In this document: one piece after another, positions 1-5,672 of the stretch | Layout of the letters: every line of letters starts with the position of its first letter | How positions within the stretch are numbered: the first letter of the stretch is position 1 | Position numbers and translations under genes: made by a program | The notes under the pieces: model-generated | What the model was told of the DNA's origin: nothing | The model's database searches: none | What the model saw: only the letters and a program-made list of their open reading frames with translations | Assembly: GCA_910586605.1 (NCBI GenBank) | Contig: CAJUJR010000122.1 | Span: forward strand, 1-5,823 | Source: an uncultured Lachnospiraceae bacterium | GTDB lineage: Bacteria > Bacillota > Clostridia > Lachnospirales > Lachnospiraceae | DNA length: 5,823 bases | Direction: 5' to 3'

Positions 1-47
1 GAAGATATTTTTTATTTCCTTAAGTCCGGCTACGATTGGCTGTGAAT
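1..47 (+). repeat. Dispersed repeat, copy A, cut by the window edge
   Basis: The first 47 bases match the reverse complement of 2531-2577 at 39 positions without gaps. The match is perfect over the outer 12 bases (1-12) and the inner 15 (33-47), and the eight differences lie between. Because the match runs to base 1, the repeat probably continues to the left of the window. One frame reads KIFFISLSPATIGCE-stop here and KIFFIYLDSVSIGCE-stop in the other copy. Seven of the eight base changes alter an amino acid, so a non-coding repeat fits better than a conserved protein tail. The copy ends right where the broken chemoreceptor gene begins. The family is not recognised. Confidence 0.75.
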
Positions 48-1221
48 AGTAACGAGAAAACACATTGGTACAAAAATTTTAGGGGTATTTGCATTGATTT
101 TGCTGATATGCCTGGTAGGAATTGGCCTTGTAGGGTATTGTGTCAAGGAGATGGATGGGATTCAGGCATCACTAGATTCCCTGGCAGGCAGTGCATCGAA
201 TAAAAAGCAGAAGGAAGCAGTATCAAAACTGCAGGATACATATAATATCTTTGAGGAAAAATATAACCAATCTATGGCACAGATTGAAGCTGGTGAATTA
301 ATAGGGACGGCAGAAGTAGATGCGAGTGTTGAGGAGGTAACAAACAATGTGAAAGTGAGCATCCAGACAGTTTCTGTGCTGAATGCTGATAATATGGACC
401 GAGGGTAGAAAGATTTAAATAAGGCAACGGCTTTGTGTTATCGGGTTGTAGCAATAGCGGCTGTTGCATTGGTAATCGTTTTTATTGGCGGCATGTTGGT
501 GACTTACCTAACAGTGGTTGTGCCGACAAAGAAGGCAACCCAAGAACTGGGGACGATTGTAAAGGGGATTGCAGAGAAAGAGGGCGATTTGACAAAACGC
601 GTCAAGGAGCGTACAAAGGATGAAGCAGGCCAGCTTGTGGCAGAGATCAATCAGTTTATTGGGACATTGCAGCGTACCATTTCCGAGATTAAGCAGGAAT
701 CAACTGCTATGATGGATAATGTAGAAACAGTAACAGGCCAGATTGGGAAGGCAAATGAGAATATTACAGACGTATCCGCTACTATGCAGCAGCTTGCCGA
801 TTCTAGCCGTGAAACGGCAAATAATATCCAGGAGATCAGTGTGGAAGTGACAGAATCGGTTAATCTGCTGGCAGATAATGCGAATAAGATGGTTGATTTT
901 ATTTCAGATGTTGTTATGCCAGATTATGATAAGCTGGTTAATACAGGCAATGCTTACAGTAACGATGCGAATGAATTTGAGCGGATTTTACATGATTTTG
1001 AAGATGGTGCAAGCAGGCTTACCGAGACAATGGAAAGCGTAAAATCACTAGTTGGGAATATTTCTGTTACGATTTCAGAATGTTCAGACGGGGTAAATAC
1101 AGTCGCTGAAAATGCAGGTCATTTAACAGAGGGCATGTCAAGGATCCAGAGTGAAGTTATGAGGACGAAGGACTCTGCAGATAATCTTGTGGATAATATT
1201 GATATGTTTAAATATGTATAA
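46..1221 (+). pseudogene. Methyl-accepting chemotaxis protein, decayed
   Basis: This is a remnant of a transmembrane chemoreceptor, which would normally sense a ligand outside the cell and control CheA through CheW. One frame runs from 46 to 1221, broken only by a TAG at 406-408. It shows a first membrane segment (about 76-135, ILGVFALILLICLVGIGLVGY), a short extracellular helical region of about 100 residues, a second membrane segment (about 436-510), a HAMP linker (about 510-665), and a cytoplasmic coiled coil ending FKYV. No ATG, GTG or TTG precedes the first membrane segment; the nearest is a TTG at 94, inside it. The conserved hairpin tip (QTNLLALNAAIEAARAGE type) is absent: SATMQQLA passes straight into LADSSRETANNIQEIS, which normally follows the tip. 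The reading frame after the stop remains open for 271 codons, so decay may be recent. Family identity is secure; non-function is strongly inferred. Confidence 0.85.
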
Positions 1222-1296
1222 AGTTACTTTGTAAGTTGCATTTCACATCTATGCCAGAACATGCATCTGGCGCTGTAAGCGCTGTTGTTGCCCTGT

Positions 1297-1326
1297 CGGC
1301 ATTGTGGTTCTGTCTTGCCGTTTTTT
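1297..1326 (+). terminator. Probable intrinsic terminator after the chemoreceptor remnant
   Basis: CGGCA at 1297-1301 pairs with TGCCG at 1316-1320 and is followed at once by six T residues (1321-1326). The loop is 14 nt and the stem only 5 pairs, so it is weaker than the other two terminators in the window. A small GCGCT/AGCGC hairpin at 1270-1282 lies just before it and has no T run. Confidence 0.45.
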
Positions 1327-1344
1327 GGTAATTGTGTTAGACTG
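1315..1344 (+). promoter_or_regulatory. Possible promoter for the VanZ-like/carbonic anhydrase unit
   Basis: TTGCCG (1315-1320) and TAGACT (1339-1344) each match four of six sigma-A consensus bases and are 18 bp apart. They lie about 100 bp before the VanZ-like gene and after the terminator stem begins. The match is weak; position is the main support. Confidence 0.25.
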
Positions 1345-1441
1345 AATCAAAGAGGTGCATTGTGATATGGCTGGAAATACAGTTAGAAAAAAAGAAACCG
1401 GGCACAGGGAAAGGGCTCTTGGCTGGTAAGCAGGGAAAAAG

Positions 1442-1921
1442 ATGAGGAAAAAGATTTTTATATGTTTAGTTTTGGTTTGGATGATAGTAATTTTTGCATT
1501 TTCTGCCCGTAATGCCGATACTTCTTCAAAAGATAGCAGCAGGATTGGGATGTTAGTGGGAAAAATTTTAATAAAAGATTTCCAAAGCTGGGATTTTCAG
1601 AAGCAGGTTTCTTTTGCAGAAAAAATAGATTATCCAGTAAGGAAGACAGCACATGCAACAGAATATGCTGTTTTGGGCATACTGCTTTTTGGTGCGTTAT
1701 ACCAGCCAGGAAGGCAGAAAAAAAGGGTGGCATTTTTTTCATGGGGAATGGGGACGCTTTATGCGGCTACAGATGAGATACACCAGCTTTTTGTTCCGGG
1801 ACGGAGCGGGCAGGTGACAGATGTTTTGCTTGACAGCGGTGGGGCAGCGGCAGGCGTAATGTTCTCTTTGCTGTTTTGCTGGTTGGTAAATCACTATATG
1901 GAAGCCGGGAAGCGTTTCTGA
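1442..1921 (+). CDS. VanZ-family membrane protein
   Basis: This is a small integral membrane protein of 159 residues, the usual size for the VanZ-like family. Family signatures are present in order: an N-terminal membrane helix (about 4-20) ending in FSAR, the RKTAHATEY motif (67-75), and TDEIHQLFVPGR followed by QVTDVLLDSGG (110-134). Further hydrophobic segments lie at about 76-89, 97-112 and 134-151. VanZ itself gives low-level teicoplanin resistance by an unclear route. Most family members are unlinked to resistance, and no van ligase or dehydrogenase gene is nearby, so a resistance role should not be assumed. The start ATG at 1442 has AGGGA at 1432-1436 as its ribosome site. The next gene follows closely (46 bp from the preferred start), which suggests one transcript. 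The family call is secure; the function is unknown. Confidence 0.9.
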   Translation: MRKKIFICLVLVWMIVIFAFSARNADTSSKDSSRIGMLVGKILIKDFQSWDFQKQVSFAEKIDYPVRKTAHATEYAVLGILLFGALYQPGRQKKRVAFFSWGMGTLYAATDEIHQLFVPGRSGQVTDVLLDSGGAAAGVMFSLLFCWLVNHYMEAGKRF

Positions 1922-1957
1922 TTCAATGCAAATACAAGGCGGGATGTCTGGAAAAGT

Positions 1958-1963
1958 GAGGAA
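1958..1963 (+). promoter_or_regulatory. Ribosome binding site that decides the carbonic anhydrase-like start
   Basis: GAGGAA sits 4 nt before the ATG at 1968, the best-placed site among three candidate starts. The ATG at 1926 has no comparable site. The ATG at 1944 has only AAGG at 1936-1939. The protein family also normally begins a few residues before the CPKxGxNVFIAPGA segment, as the 1968 start gives. Confidence 0.6.
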
Positions 1964-1967
1964 AGCT

Positions 1968-2492
1968 ATGGAGAGAAAATGCCCGAAAACAGGAAATAAT
2001 GTATTTATCGCACCTGGGGCGGCCGTGATAGGAGATGTAACAATAGGGGAGGAGTCAAGTATTTGGTATCATTGCACTATAAGGGGGGATGAAGCCCCTA
2101 TTACAATAGGCAAGCGTACAAATATCCAGGATAATGTAGTGCTCCATGTGGATAAAGGAGTTCCATTAACGATTGGGGATGGTAGCAGCATAGGGCATAG
2201 TGCAGTGTTGCACGGATGCAGTATTGGGGATAATACACTAATAGGTATGGGGGCAATTGTCTTAAATGGGGCAGAAATCGGCAATGATTGTATAATAGGT
2301 GCGGGCGCTATGATAACACAGGGGAAAAAGATTCCTGACAAAAGCATAGTGCTTGGAAGCCCTGGCAAGGTGGTGCGCAGGCTGACAGAAGAGGAGATTC
2401 AGGAAAACCAGAAAAATGCGCAGATTTATATCCAAAACAGCAATGCCCATAAAAACAAGGAGTATGGCTGTATGATTCCAAATACACCTTGA
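1968..2492 (+). CDS. Gamma-class carbonic anhydrase-like hexapeptide protein
   Basis: The 174-residue product is a left-handed beta-helix protein of the YrdA/PaaY/CaiE type, expected to be a cytoplasmic trimer binding a metal ion between subunits. Hexapeptide turns run from about residue 10 to 135. Family hallmarks are RGD (39-41), TNIQDN (51-56) and the three presumed metal-ligand histidines His60, His77 and His82. The last two keep the five-residue spacing of Cam His117/His122. A C-terminal helix follows (LTEEEIQENQKNAQIY). Retention of all three histidines fits possible carbonic anhydrase activity, but many relatives are inactive in assays or have other roles, so the substrate is open. The longer start at 1926 would add 14 residues without similarity to the family and has a poor ribosome site. 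It probably shares a transcript with the VanZ-like gene upstream and is closed by the terminator at 2499. Confidence 0.9.
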   Translation: MERKCPKTGNNVFIAPGAAVIGDVTIGEESSIWYHCTIRGDEAPITIGKRTNIQDNVVLHVDKGVPLTIGDGSSIGHSAVLHGCSIGDNTLIGMGAIVLNGAEIGNDCIIGAGAMITQGKKIPDKSIVLGSPGKVVRRLTEEEIQENQKNAQIYIQNSNAHKNKEYGCMIPNTP

Positions 2493-2498
2493 TATATG

Positions 2499-2525
2499 GC
2501 GCCTGTTATTATAGCAGGTGCTTTT
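2499..2525 (+). terminator. Intrinsic terminator of the VanZ-like/carbonic anhydrase unit
   Basis: GCGCCTG (2499-2505) pairs with CAGGTGC (2515-2521), with one G-U pair. The inner bases can add three more pairs, leaving a 3-nt loop. TTTT (2522-2525) and further AT-rich sequence follow. It starts six bases after the carbonic anhydrase-like stop codon. Confidence 0.85.
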
Positions 2526-2530
2526 ATATT

Positions 2531-2577
2531 ATTCACAGCCAATCGAAACAGAATCTAAGTATATAAAAAATATCTTC
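2531..2577 (-). repeat. Dispersed repeat, copy B, inverted relative to copy A
   Basis: This is the reverse-strand partner of bases 1-47 (39 of 47 identical, ungapped). It lies between the terminator of the left unit and the kinase leader. Read on the minus strand it is preceded by a stem-loop (2589-2616) and a short CTTC/GAAG hairpin (arms 2584-2587 and 2574-2577) leading into a run of six T residues. The repeat unit may therefore include terminator-like structure. Copy A starts at the equivalent GAAG, so the full unit cannot be defined from this window. Confidence 0.75.
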
Positions 2578-2588
2578 CCCTTTGAAGT

Positions 2589-2616
2589 GCTTTCATCATG
2601 TGCAGCATGAGAAAGC
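2589..2616. other. Bulged stem-loop in the kinase leader
   Basis: GCTTTC-A-TCATG (2589-2600) pairs with CATGAGAAAGC (2606-2616), giving 11 pairs, one bulged A and a 5-nt loop. No T run follows on the plus strand, so it is not a plain terminator for that direction. It may belong to the dispersed repeat just to its left, or may be a protein or RNA binding structure. Its role is unknown. Confidence 0.5.
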
Positions 2617-2699
2617 AAGATTTCTAATTTTCTGTGAAAAGAAATTTTCAAACACGCTCTAGCTGAAAAAAATGGAAAAAATTCTGGGCGTACAAGTAA

Positions 2700-2705
2700 T
2701 ATAAT
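2700..2705 (+). promoter_or_regulatory. Possible -10 box for the kinase unit
   Basis: A perfect TATAAT occurs 85 bp before the preferred kinase start. No good -35 box is present 16-18 bp upstream, and no TG extension precedes it. The region is AT-rich, so chance is possible. It is the best candidate in the 265-bp gap between the carbonic anhydrase terminator and the kinase gene. Confidence 0.35.
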
Positions 2706-2790
2706 GTTAAATGGAGCATTGAAAAACGGCACAAATAGGAAGAAAGGCCAGGGCGTGTTTCGTTGTGATTTCTGACGAATGGGTGAAAAA

Positions 2791-3924
2791 ATGGAAAAAC
2801 GGCAAAAAGACTTTTGTATGGGGTGTATGAATCCTCTTGATGGAGATAGACATTGTATCTGCGGCTTTTCTATTGACGGTTACAAGGTTTCAACACGATG
2901 CCTGCCTCCTGGGACAGTATTAACAGAGCGGTATCTGGTTGGGAGGATGATTGGGGAGGGCAGTTTTGGCGTTACCTATATTGGGCGTGATTTGCTGCTT
3001 GGAATTATTGTTGCTATTAAAGAATATTTCCCTTTAAGTTATGGAAGCCGTGATGCCAGGAAAGGAGAGCAGGTAATTTACATATACCGGGATAATGACA
3101 AAAAGGGGTTAGAACATTTTTATAGGGAAGCAAAGCTTTTATCCCAATTCCACATGTTAGACGGGATTGTCTCTGTCCGTGATTTCTTTTATGCAAATGA
3201 GACTGCGTATATTGTTATGGATTATATTAAAGGGATTACATTAAAGGAGCATGTAAAGAAAAATGGCGCTGTGGAGGGGAAAGAGGCGCTTGCTATGATA
3301 AGGCCGGTAATACGGTCGTTACATATTGTCCACCAGGCAGATATTATTCACCGGGATATCAGCCCGGACAACCTTTTGCTAACGGAGCAAAAAAAATTGG
3401 TGTTAGTTGATTTTGGTTCTGCGCGTGTAGAAGATAGTACAATGACGCAGAGTATGACAGTCATGTTTAAACGGGGGTATACACCCAAAGAACAATATCT
3501 TAGGCGTGGTAAATTGGGTGCATGGTCTGATATTTATTCTCTTTGTGCAACAATGTATTTTATGCTGACAGGAATTGTCCCGAATGAAGCGATTGAGCGC
3601 ATGTTGCAGGATACCATAGTTCCATTGCCTAAAATGTCTTCCGTTTCCCTGGCACAAAAACAAAAAAATGCAATTATGAAGGGTATTTGTGTAAAACCAG
3701 AAGAGCGTTGGCAAAGTATGCTGGAGTTATACGATGCCTTGTATTATAAAAAGGAAGAGAATGCCTTGGATATAAAATGGTTTAGGAAAAAGCAGTTGAA
3801 GGCAGCGCTTCTTTTAATCTTTATTTTATTATTGTGTATTGGGGCAGGATGGAAAGTGAAAAATAGGCTGTTCTTGTGTATGGCAGAAATGCAGTTGGGG
3901 CTTTGGCTGTCCCAACAGCCGTAA
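2791..3924 (+). CDS. Membrane-anchored Ser/Thr protein kinase with N-terminal zinc-ribbon-like motif
   Basis: This is a Hanks-type kinase expected to phosphorylate proteins in the cytoplasm. Numbering is from 2791 (377 residues). Cys9, Cys12, Cys22 and Cys24 form a CxxC...CxC zinc-ribbon-like motif. The kinase domain has the glycine loop GEGSFGVTY (55-63), Lys77 in VAIKEYFP, Glu113 in REAKLL, the catalytic loop HRDISPDN (187-194), DFG (207-209), an activation segment rich in Thr/Ser, GYTPKEQY (229-236) and SDIYS. Every catalytic residue is present, so it should be active. One membrane helix (about 338-355) is followed by only about 22 residues, so there is no outside sensor domain of any size. 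The ATG at 2791 has GGTGA at 2782-2786; the in-frame ATG at 2779 (4 residues longer) lacks a good site. The HTH-like gene follows 70 bp downstream, probably on the same transcript. The kinase call is secure; substrate and trigger are unknown. Confidence 0.93.
   Translation: MEKRQKDFCMGCMNPLDGDRHCICGFSIDGYKVSTRCLPPGTVLTERYLVGRMIGEGSFGVTYIGRDLLLGIIVAIKEYFPLSYGSRDARKGEQVIYIYRDNDKKGLEHFYREAKLLSQFHMLDGIVSVRDFFYANETAYIVMDYIKGITLKEHVKKNGAVEGKEALAMIRPVIRSLHIVHQADIIHRDISPDNLLLTEQKKLVLVDFGSARVEDSTMTQSMTVMFKRGYTPKEQYLRRGKLGAWSDIYSLCATMYFMLTGIVPNEAIERMLQDTIVPLPKMSSVSLAQKQKNAIMKGICVKPEERWQSMLELYDALYYKKEENALDIKWFRKKQLKAALLLIFILLLCIGAGWKVKNRLFLCMAEMQLGLWLSQQP
3905..3920 (+). other. Small perfect hairpin at the kinase stop codon
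   Basis: GGCTGT (3905-3910) and ACAGCC (3915-3920) form six pairs around a CCCA loop, ending one base before the TAA stop. No T run follows, so it is not a standard terminator. It may slow ribosomes or polymerase, shield the transcript end, or be chance. Confidence 0.35.
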
Positions 3925-3980
3925 ATCTGCTGCCAGTATAACGGAGAAAGCGAAAGATGGTTTTGCAGGAACAATTCCTT

Positions 3981-3988
3981 AGGAAAGG
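3981..3988 (+). promoter_or_regulatory. Ribosome binding site of the HTH-like gene
   Basis: AGGAAAGG ends 6 nt before the ATG at 3995. It supports this start and independent translation of the second gene rather than coupling to the kinase stop. Confidence 0.6.
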
Positions 3989-3994
3989 TAAAAA

Positions 3995-5392
3995 ATGCAG
4001 AATGATTTTTTTATAAATATTATTAATAGCATATTTATAAGTAATGCCTTTGTACGTTTCGATGATTTTTTAATCCGGAAAATCATAGGTAATAAAGGAA
4101 ACCAGGAACTGACAGCAAAAAACCGCCACAATGCTTTTTTGCTGTTCCGTAAAAAAACAGGATATATTGAGTTTGCTTCCCTGCCAACGATGCGGCGTTG
4201 GTTTGGGATTAATGGATATTCGCAGCCGACACGGGAGCAGGTTTACGAAATTTGTTTTGCCCTTTCCCTTTCGGGGGAAGACGCAGAGGAATTTTTACGT
4301 ATGGGGATTCACGAGCCGGGGGTGCAGTTTAATGATTTTCATGAAGTTATTTATTTGTACTGCCTGGAAAATTGCCTGCCCTGGGAAACAGCACAGGATA
4401 TTCTAAGGAAGTTTGAAGATTCTCTTGATTCTGCCACAGAGTTTGTCCAGACACATTCTACTAACCAGTTAGTGAAGCAATTTGCACACAAAAAAGGGGA
4501 GAGCCTTGAGCGGTTTATGGATTGGATGTTAGCGAATGCGGCGTCTTTTAAAGGGTACAGTAAAACGGCGCTGGATTATTTTAACAAATATCATTCCCTT
4601 ATCGTGAAATATGTAAGGATGGATGCAGGGGAGCGTCTGGATGGATTGCTAATAGAAACAGATTTTGTATATTGGGCGAAAAAAAGGAGGTTTTTTGCTG
4701 GAAAAAATCAGGGAGAGTTGATACGGAAATATATCCGTTATGCGCAAAAACGCAATTCAGCAGGAATTTCTAAAGATTTATTAGATAATATCCGTGAGTT
4801 AAATAAAATAGCAAATGCAGATTCTAATTCCAGCCAAAATATTTTGAGTGAAATTTTTTCAATCAGAAACAAGCATTCTGCTGTGGTTGGAAACATGACA
4901 GGGAAACATTTGTCTGATTTATTAAACCTTCCTGTGCAAATGGAACGCGCCATCCGTGCGGAAAAAGCTATGGCCGACTTATCAGGGAAGGATGGAATCC
5001 TGCAATGCCCCCGTTGGATACAGGGGTTTATTGCAGAATATACAAAAGGAAAGGAAATTCCTGATACAGTTGCTGCTGCTAGAGAATGGATTGCCCATTT
5101 CCGTGCAGAGCATAAAAGAAGGTGCCGCCTGGTTCAAAGACAGGATATCCTTCCACTGGTCTTATATGTGGCACAGCGTCAATATATTGATAAAATGGGA
5201 GAAAATGGTATGGAATACTATCAGGAAAGTGCAAAGTCGCTTTTTGTGGAAATGGCAAATGTTACATTGTCTTCCTGTGGCATGTCTGCTTTAAACCCTG
5301 GTTTTCAGTTGGATGCTCTTTTGTTAGCTTGTTTTCAGGAAGAAGAGATGTATTCTTATGAAGACTTAATTGATGCTTTGGAGCAGATTTGA
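3995..5392 (+). CDS. Uncharacterised protein with HTH-like N-terminal region, kinase partner
   Basis: This 465-residue soluble protein has no membrane segment or signal peptide. I do not recognise a named family. Residues 63-110 (LPTMRRWF, then SQPTREQVYEICFALSLSGEDAEEFLRMG) resemble the last helices of an XRE-type helix-turn-helix and the segment after it, where XRE proteins carry an R-E-x-V-x-x-x-x-x-A-L-x-L-S-x-E-E stretch. The next segment (NDFHEVIYLYCLEN, 113-126) resembles the repeat that often follows. The rest is predicted helical and includes a charged stretch YWAKKRRFF (226-234) and a conserved-looking end, CGMSALNPGFQLDALLLACFQEEEMYSYEDL in three short pieces over 428-458. The N-terminal 60 residues are hydrophobic-aromatic and unlike a normal XRE start. 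It may be a DNA-binding or adaptor protein controlled by the kinase. That role is inference from adjacency and weak similarity. Confidence 0.85.
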   Translation: MQNDFFINIINSIFISNAFVRFDDFLIRKIIGNKGNQELTAKNRHNAFLLFRKKTGYIEFASLPTMRRWFGINGYSQPTREQVYEICFALSLSGEDAEEFLRMGIHEPGVQFNDFHEVIYLYCLENCLPWETAQDILRKFEDSLDSATEFVQTHSTNQLVKQFAHKKGESLERFMDWMLANAASFKGYSKTALDYFNKYHSLIVKYVRMDAGERLDGLLIETDFVYWAKKRRFFAGKNQGELIRKYIRYAQKRNSAGISKDLLDNIRELNKIANADSNSSQNILSEIFSIRNKHSAVVGNMTGKHLSDLLNLPVQMERAIRAEKAMADLSGKDGILQCPRWIQGFIAEYTKGKEIPDTVAAAREWIAHFRAEHKRRCRLVQRQDILPLVLYVAQRQYIDKMGENGMEYYQESAKSLFVEMANVTLSSCGMSALNPGFQLDALLLACFQEEEMYSYEDLIDALEQI

Positions 5393-5408
5393 AAGGTGCT
5401 GTTTACAG

Positions 5409-5428
5409 CTGGTTTTTGAAAAAGCCAG
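5409..5428. other. Hairpin just after the HTH-like gene
   Basis: CTGG (5409-5412) pairs with CCAG (5425-5428), and the enclosed T run pairs with the A run, for about nine pairs with one G-U. A small GCTG/CAGC hairpin (5398-5401 and 5406-5409) overlaps its left side. It sits 17 bases after the stop codon, where a terminator would be expected, but no clear T tract follows. It could be a weak terminator, a processing site, or one of two alternative folds. Confidence 0.4.
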
Positions 5429-5454
5429 AACCTTTGTACTTGTAACCCATCTCC

Positions 5455-5460
5455 TATAAT
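5455..5460 (+). promoter_or_regulatory. -10 box of a probable small RNA gene
   Basis: A perfect TATAAT lies 63 bp after the HTH-like gene and about 7 bp before the start of the structured region. The upstream TTTGTA (5433-5438, 16-bp spacing) is a poor -35 box. Support comes mainly from the downstream structure and terminator, which otherwise would have no promoter. Confidence 0.45.
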
Positions 5461-5466
5461 AAGTCT

Positions 5467-5672
5467 AGTTTGCCTTCAAGCCTGCCTTTGCGTGTTCCGA
5501 TGATGTCAATGTGTCATCTGCTGCACGCTCTAGTACATCGTTCCTTTTATTCTCGCGTACGCAACGAGCCAACACAAGTTTGCAAGGAATGGAAAGTTCC
5601 TTTACGCTTGGCGACTGCGTACGGGCCAACAACCCCGTTGTTTGCAGCGGGGTTGTTGGCTTTTTGTTTTTT
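5467..5672 (+). ncRNA. Candidate structured small RNA or leader RNA, about 205 nt
   Basis: This stretch has no credible gene but folds well. Domain 1: GCGTG pairs with CACGC near 5489-5527, enclosing GATG/CATC. Domain 2: CGTACGC (5556-5562) pairs with GCGTACG (5617-5623), GCCAA (5568-5572) with TTGGC (5608-5612), and AAGGAA (5584-5589) with TTCCTT (5597-5602). This is one long interrupted hairpin of 18 pairs in strict nested order. The strong terminator then follows directly. Richer GC than the flanking DNA also fits a structural RNA. The start near 5467 is inferred from the TATAAT box. I do not recognise the family. It could be a free small RNA, or a riboswitch-like leader for a gene beyond the window. 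Confidence 0.5.
5625..5672 (+). terminator. Very strong intrinsic terminator
   Basis: The 13-base arms at 5625-5637 and 5648-5660 are perfectly complementary. Three further inner pairs (one G-U) leave a TTTG loop. Five T residues, a G and six more T residues follow (5661-5672). The T run is only on the plus-strand side, which fixes the direction of transcription. It is the strongest terminator in the window, and no gene ends just before it. Confidence 0.93.

Noticed and set aside
1442..1921. Glycopeptide resistance gene
   Set aside because: The VanZ-like domain is widespread in Firmicutes. No vanA/B-type ligase, vanH, vanX or vanS/R gene is in the window.
1926..2492. Longer start for the carbonic anhydrase-like gene
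   Set aside because: The 14 extra residues (MQIQGGMSGKVRKA) are unlike the family, and the ATG at 1926 lacks a ribosome site, while GAGGAA is well placed before 1968.
1..2577. Insertion sequence with terminal inverted repeats
   Set aside because: No transposase lies between the repeat copies. The genes between them are ordinary chromosomal types, and no target duplication can be checked because copy A is cut by the window.
2529..2732. Minus-strand open frame of 67 codons that contains repeat copy B
   Set aside because: The two repeat copies differ mainly by amino acid-changing bases in this frame, copy A shows only the tail, and the protein is unlike any family I know. I treat it as a repeat rather than a gene, though a short gene carried by the repeat is not excluded.
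3957..4016. 19-codon frame between the kinase and HTH-like genes
   Set aside because: Its ribosome site (GGAG at 3942) is too far away. It overlaps the start of the next gene, and the peptide has no recognisable features.
5467..5672. 6S RNA, tmRNA, SRP RNA or T-box leader
   Set aside because: No long end-to-end duplex with a central bubble, no tRNA-like ends, no SRP Alu or tip motifs, and no T-box sequence (GGTGGNACCGCG type) were seen.
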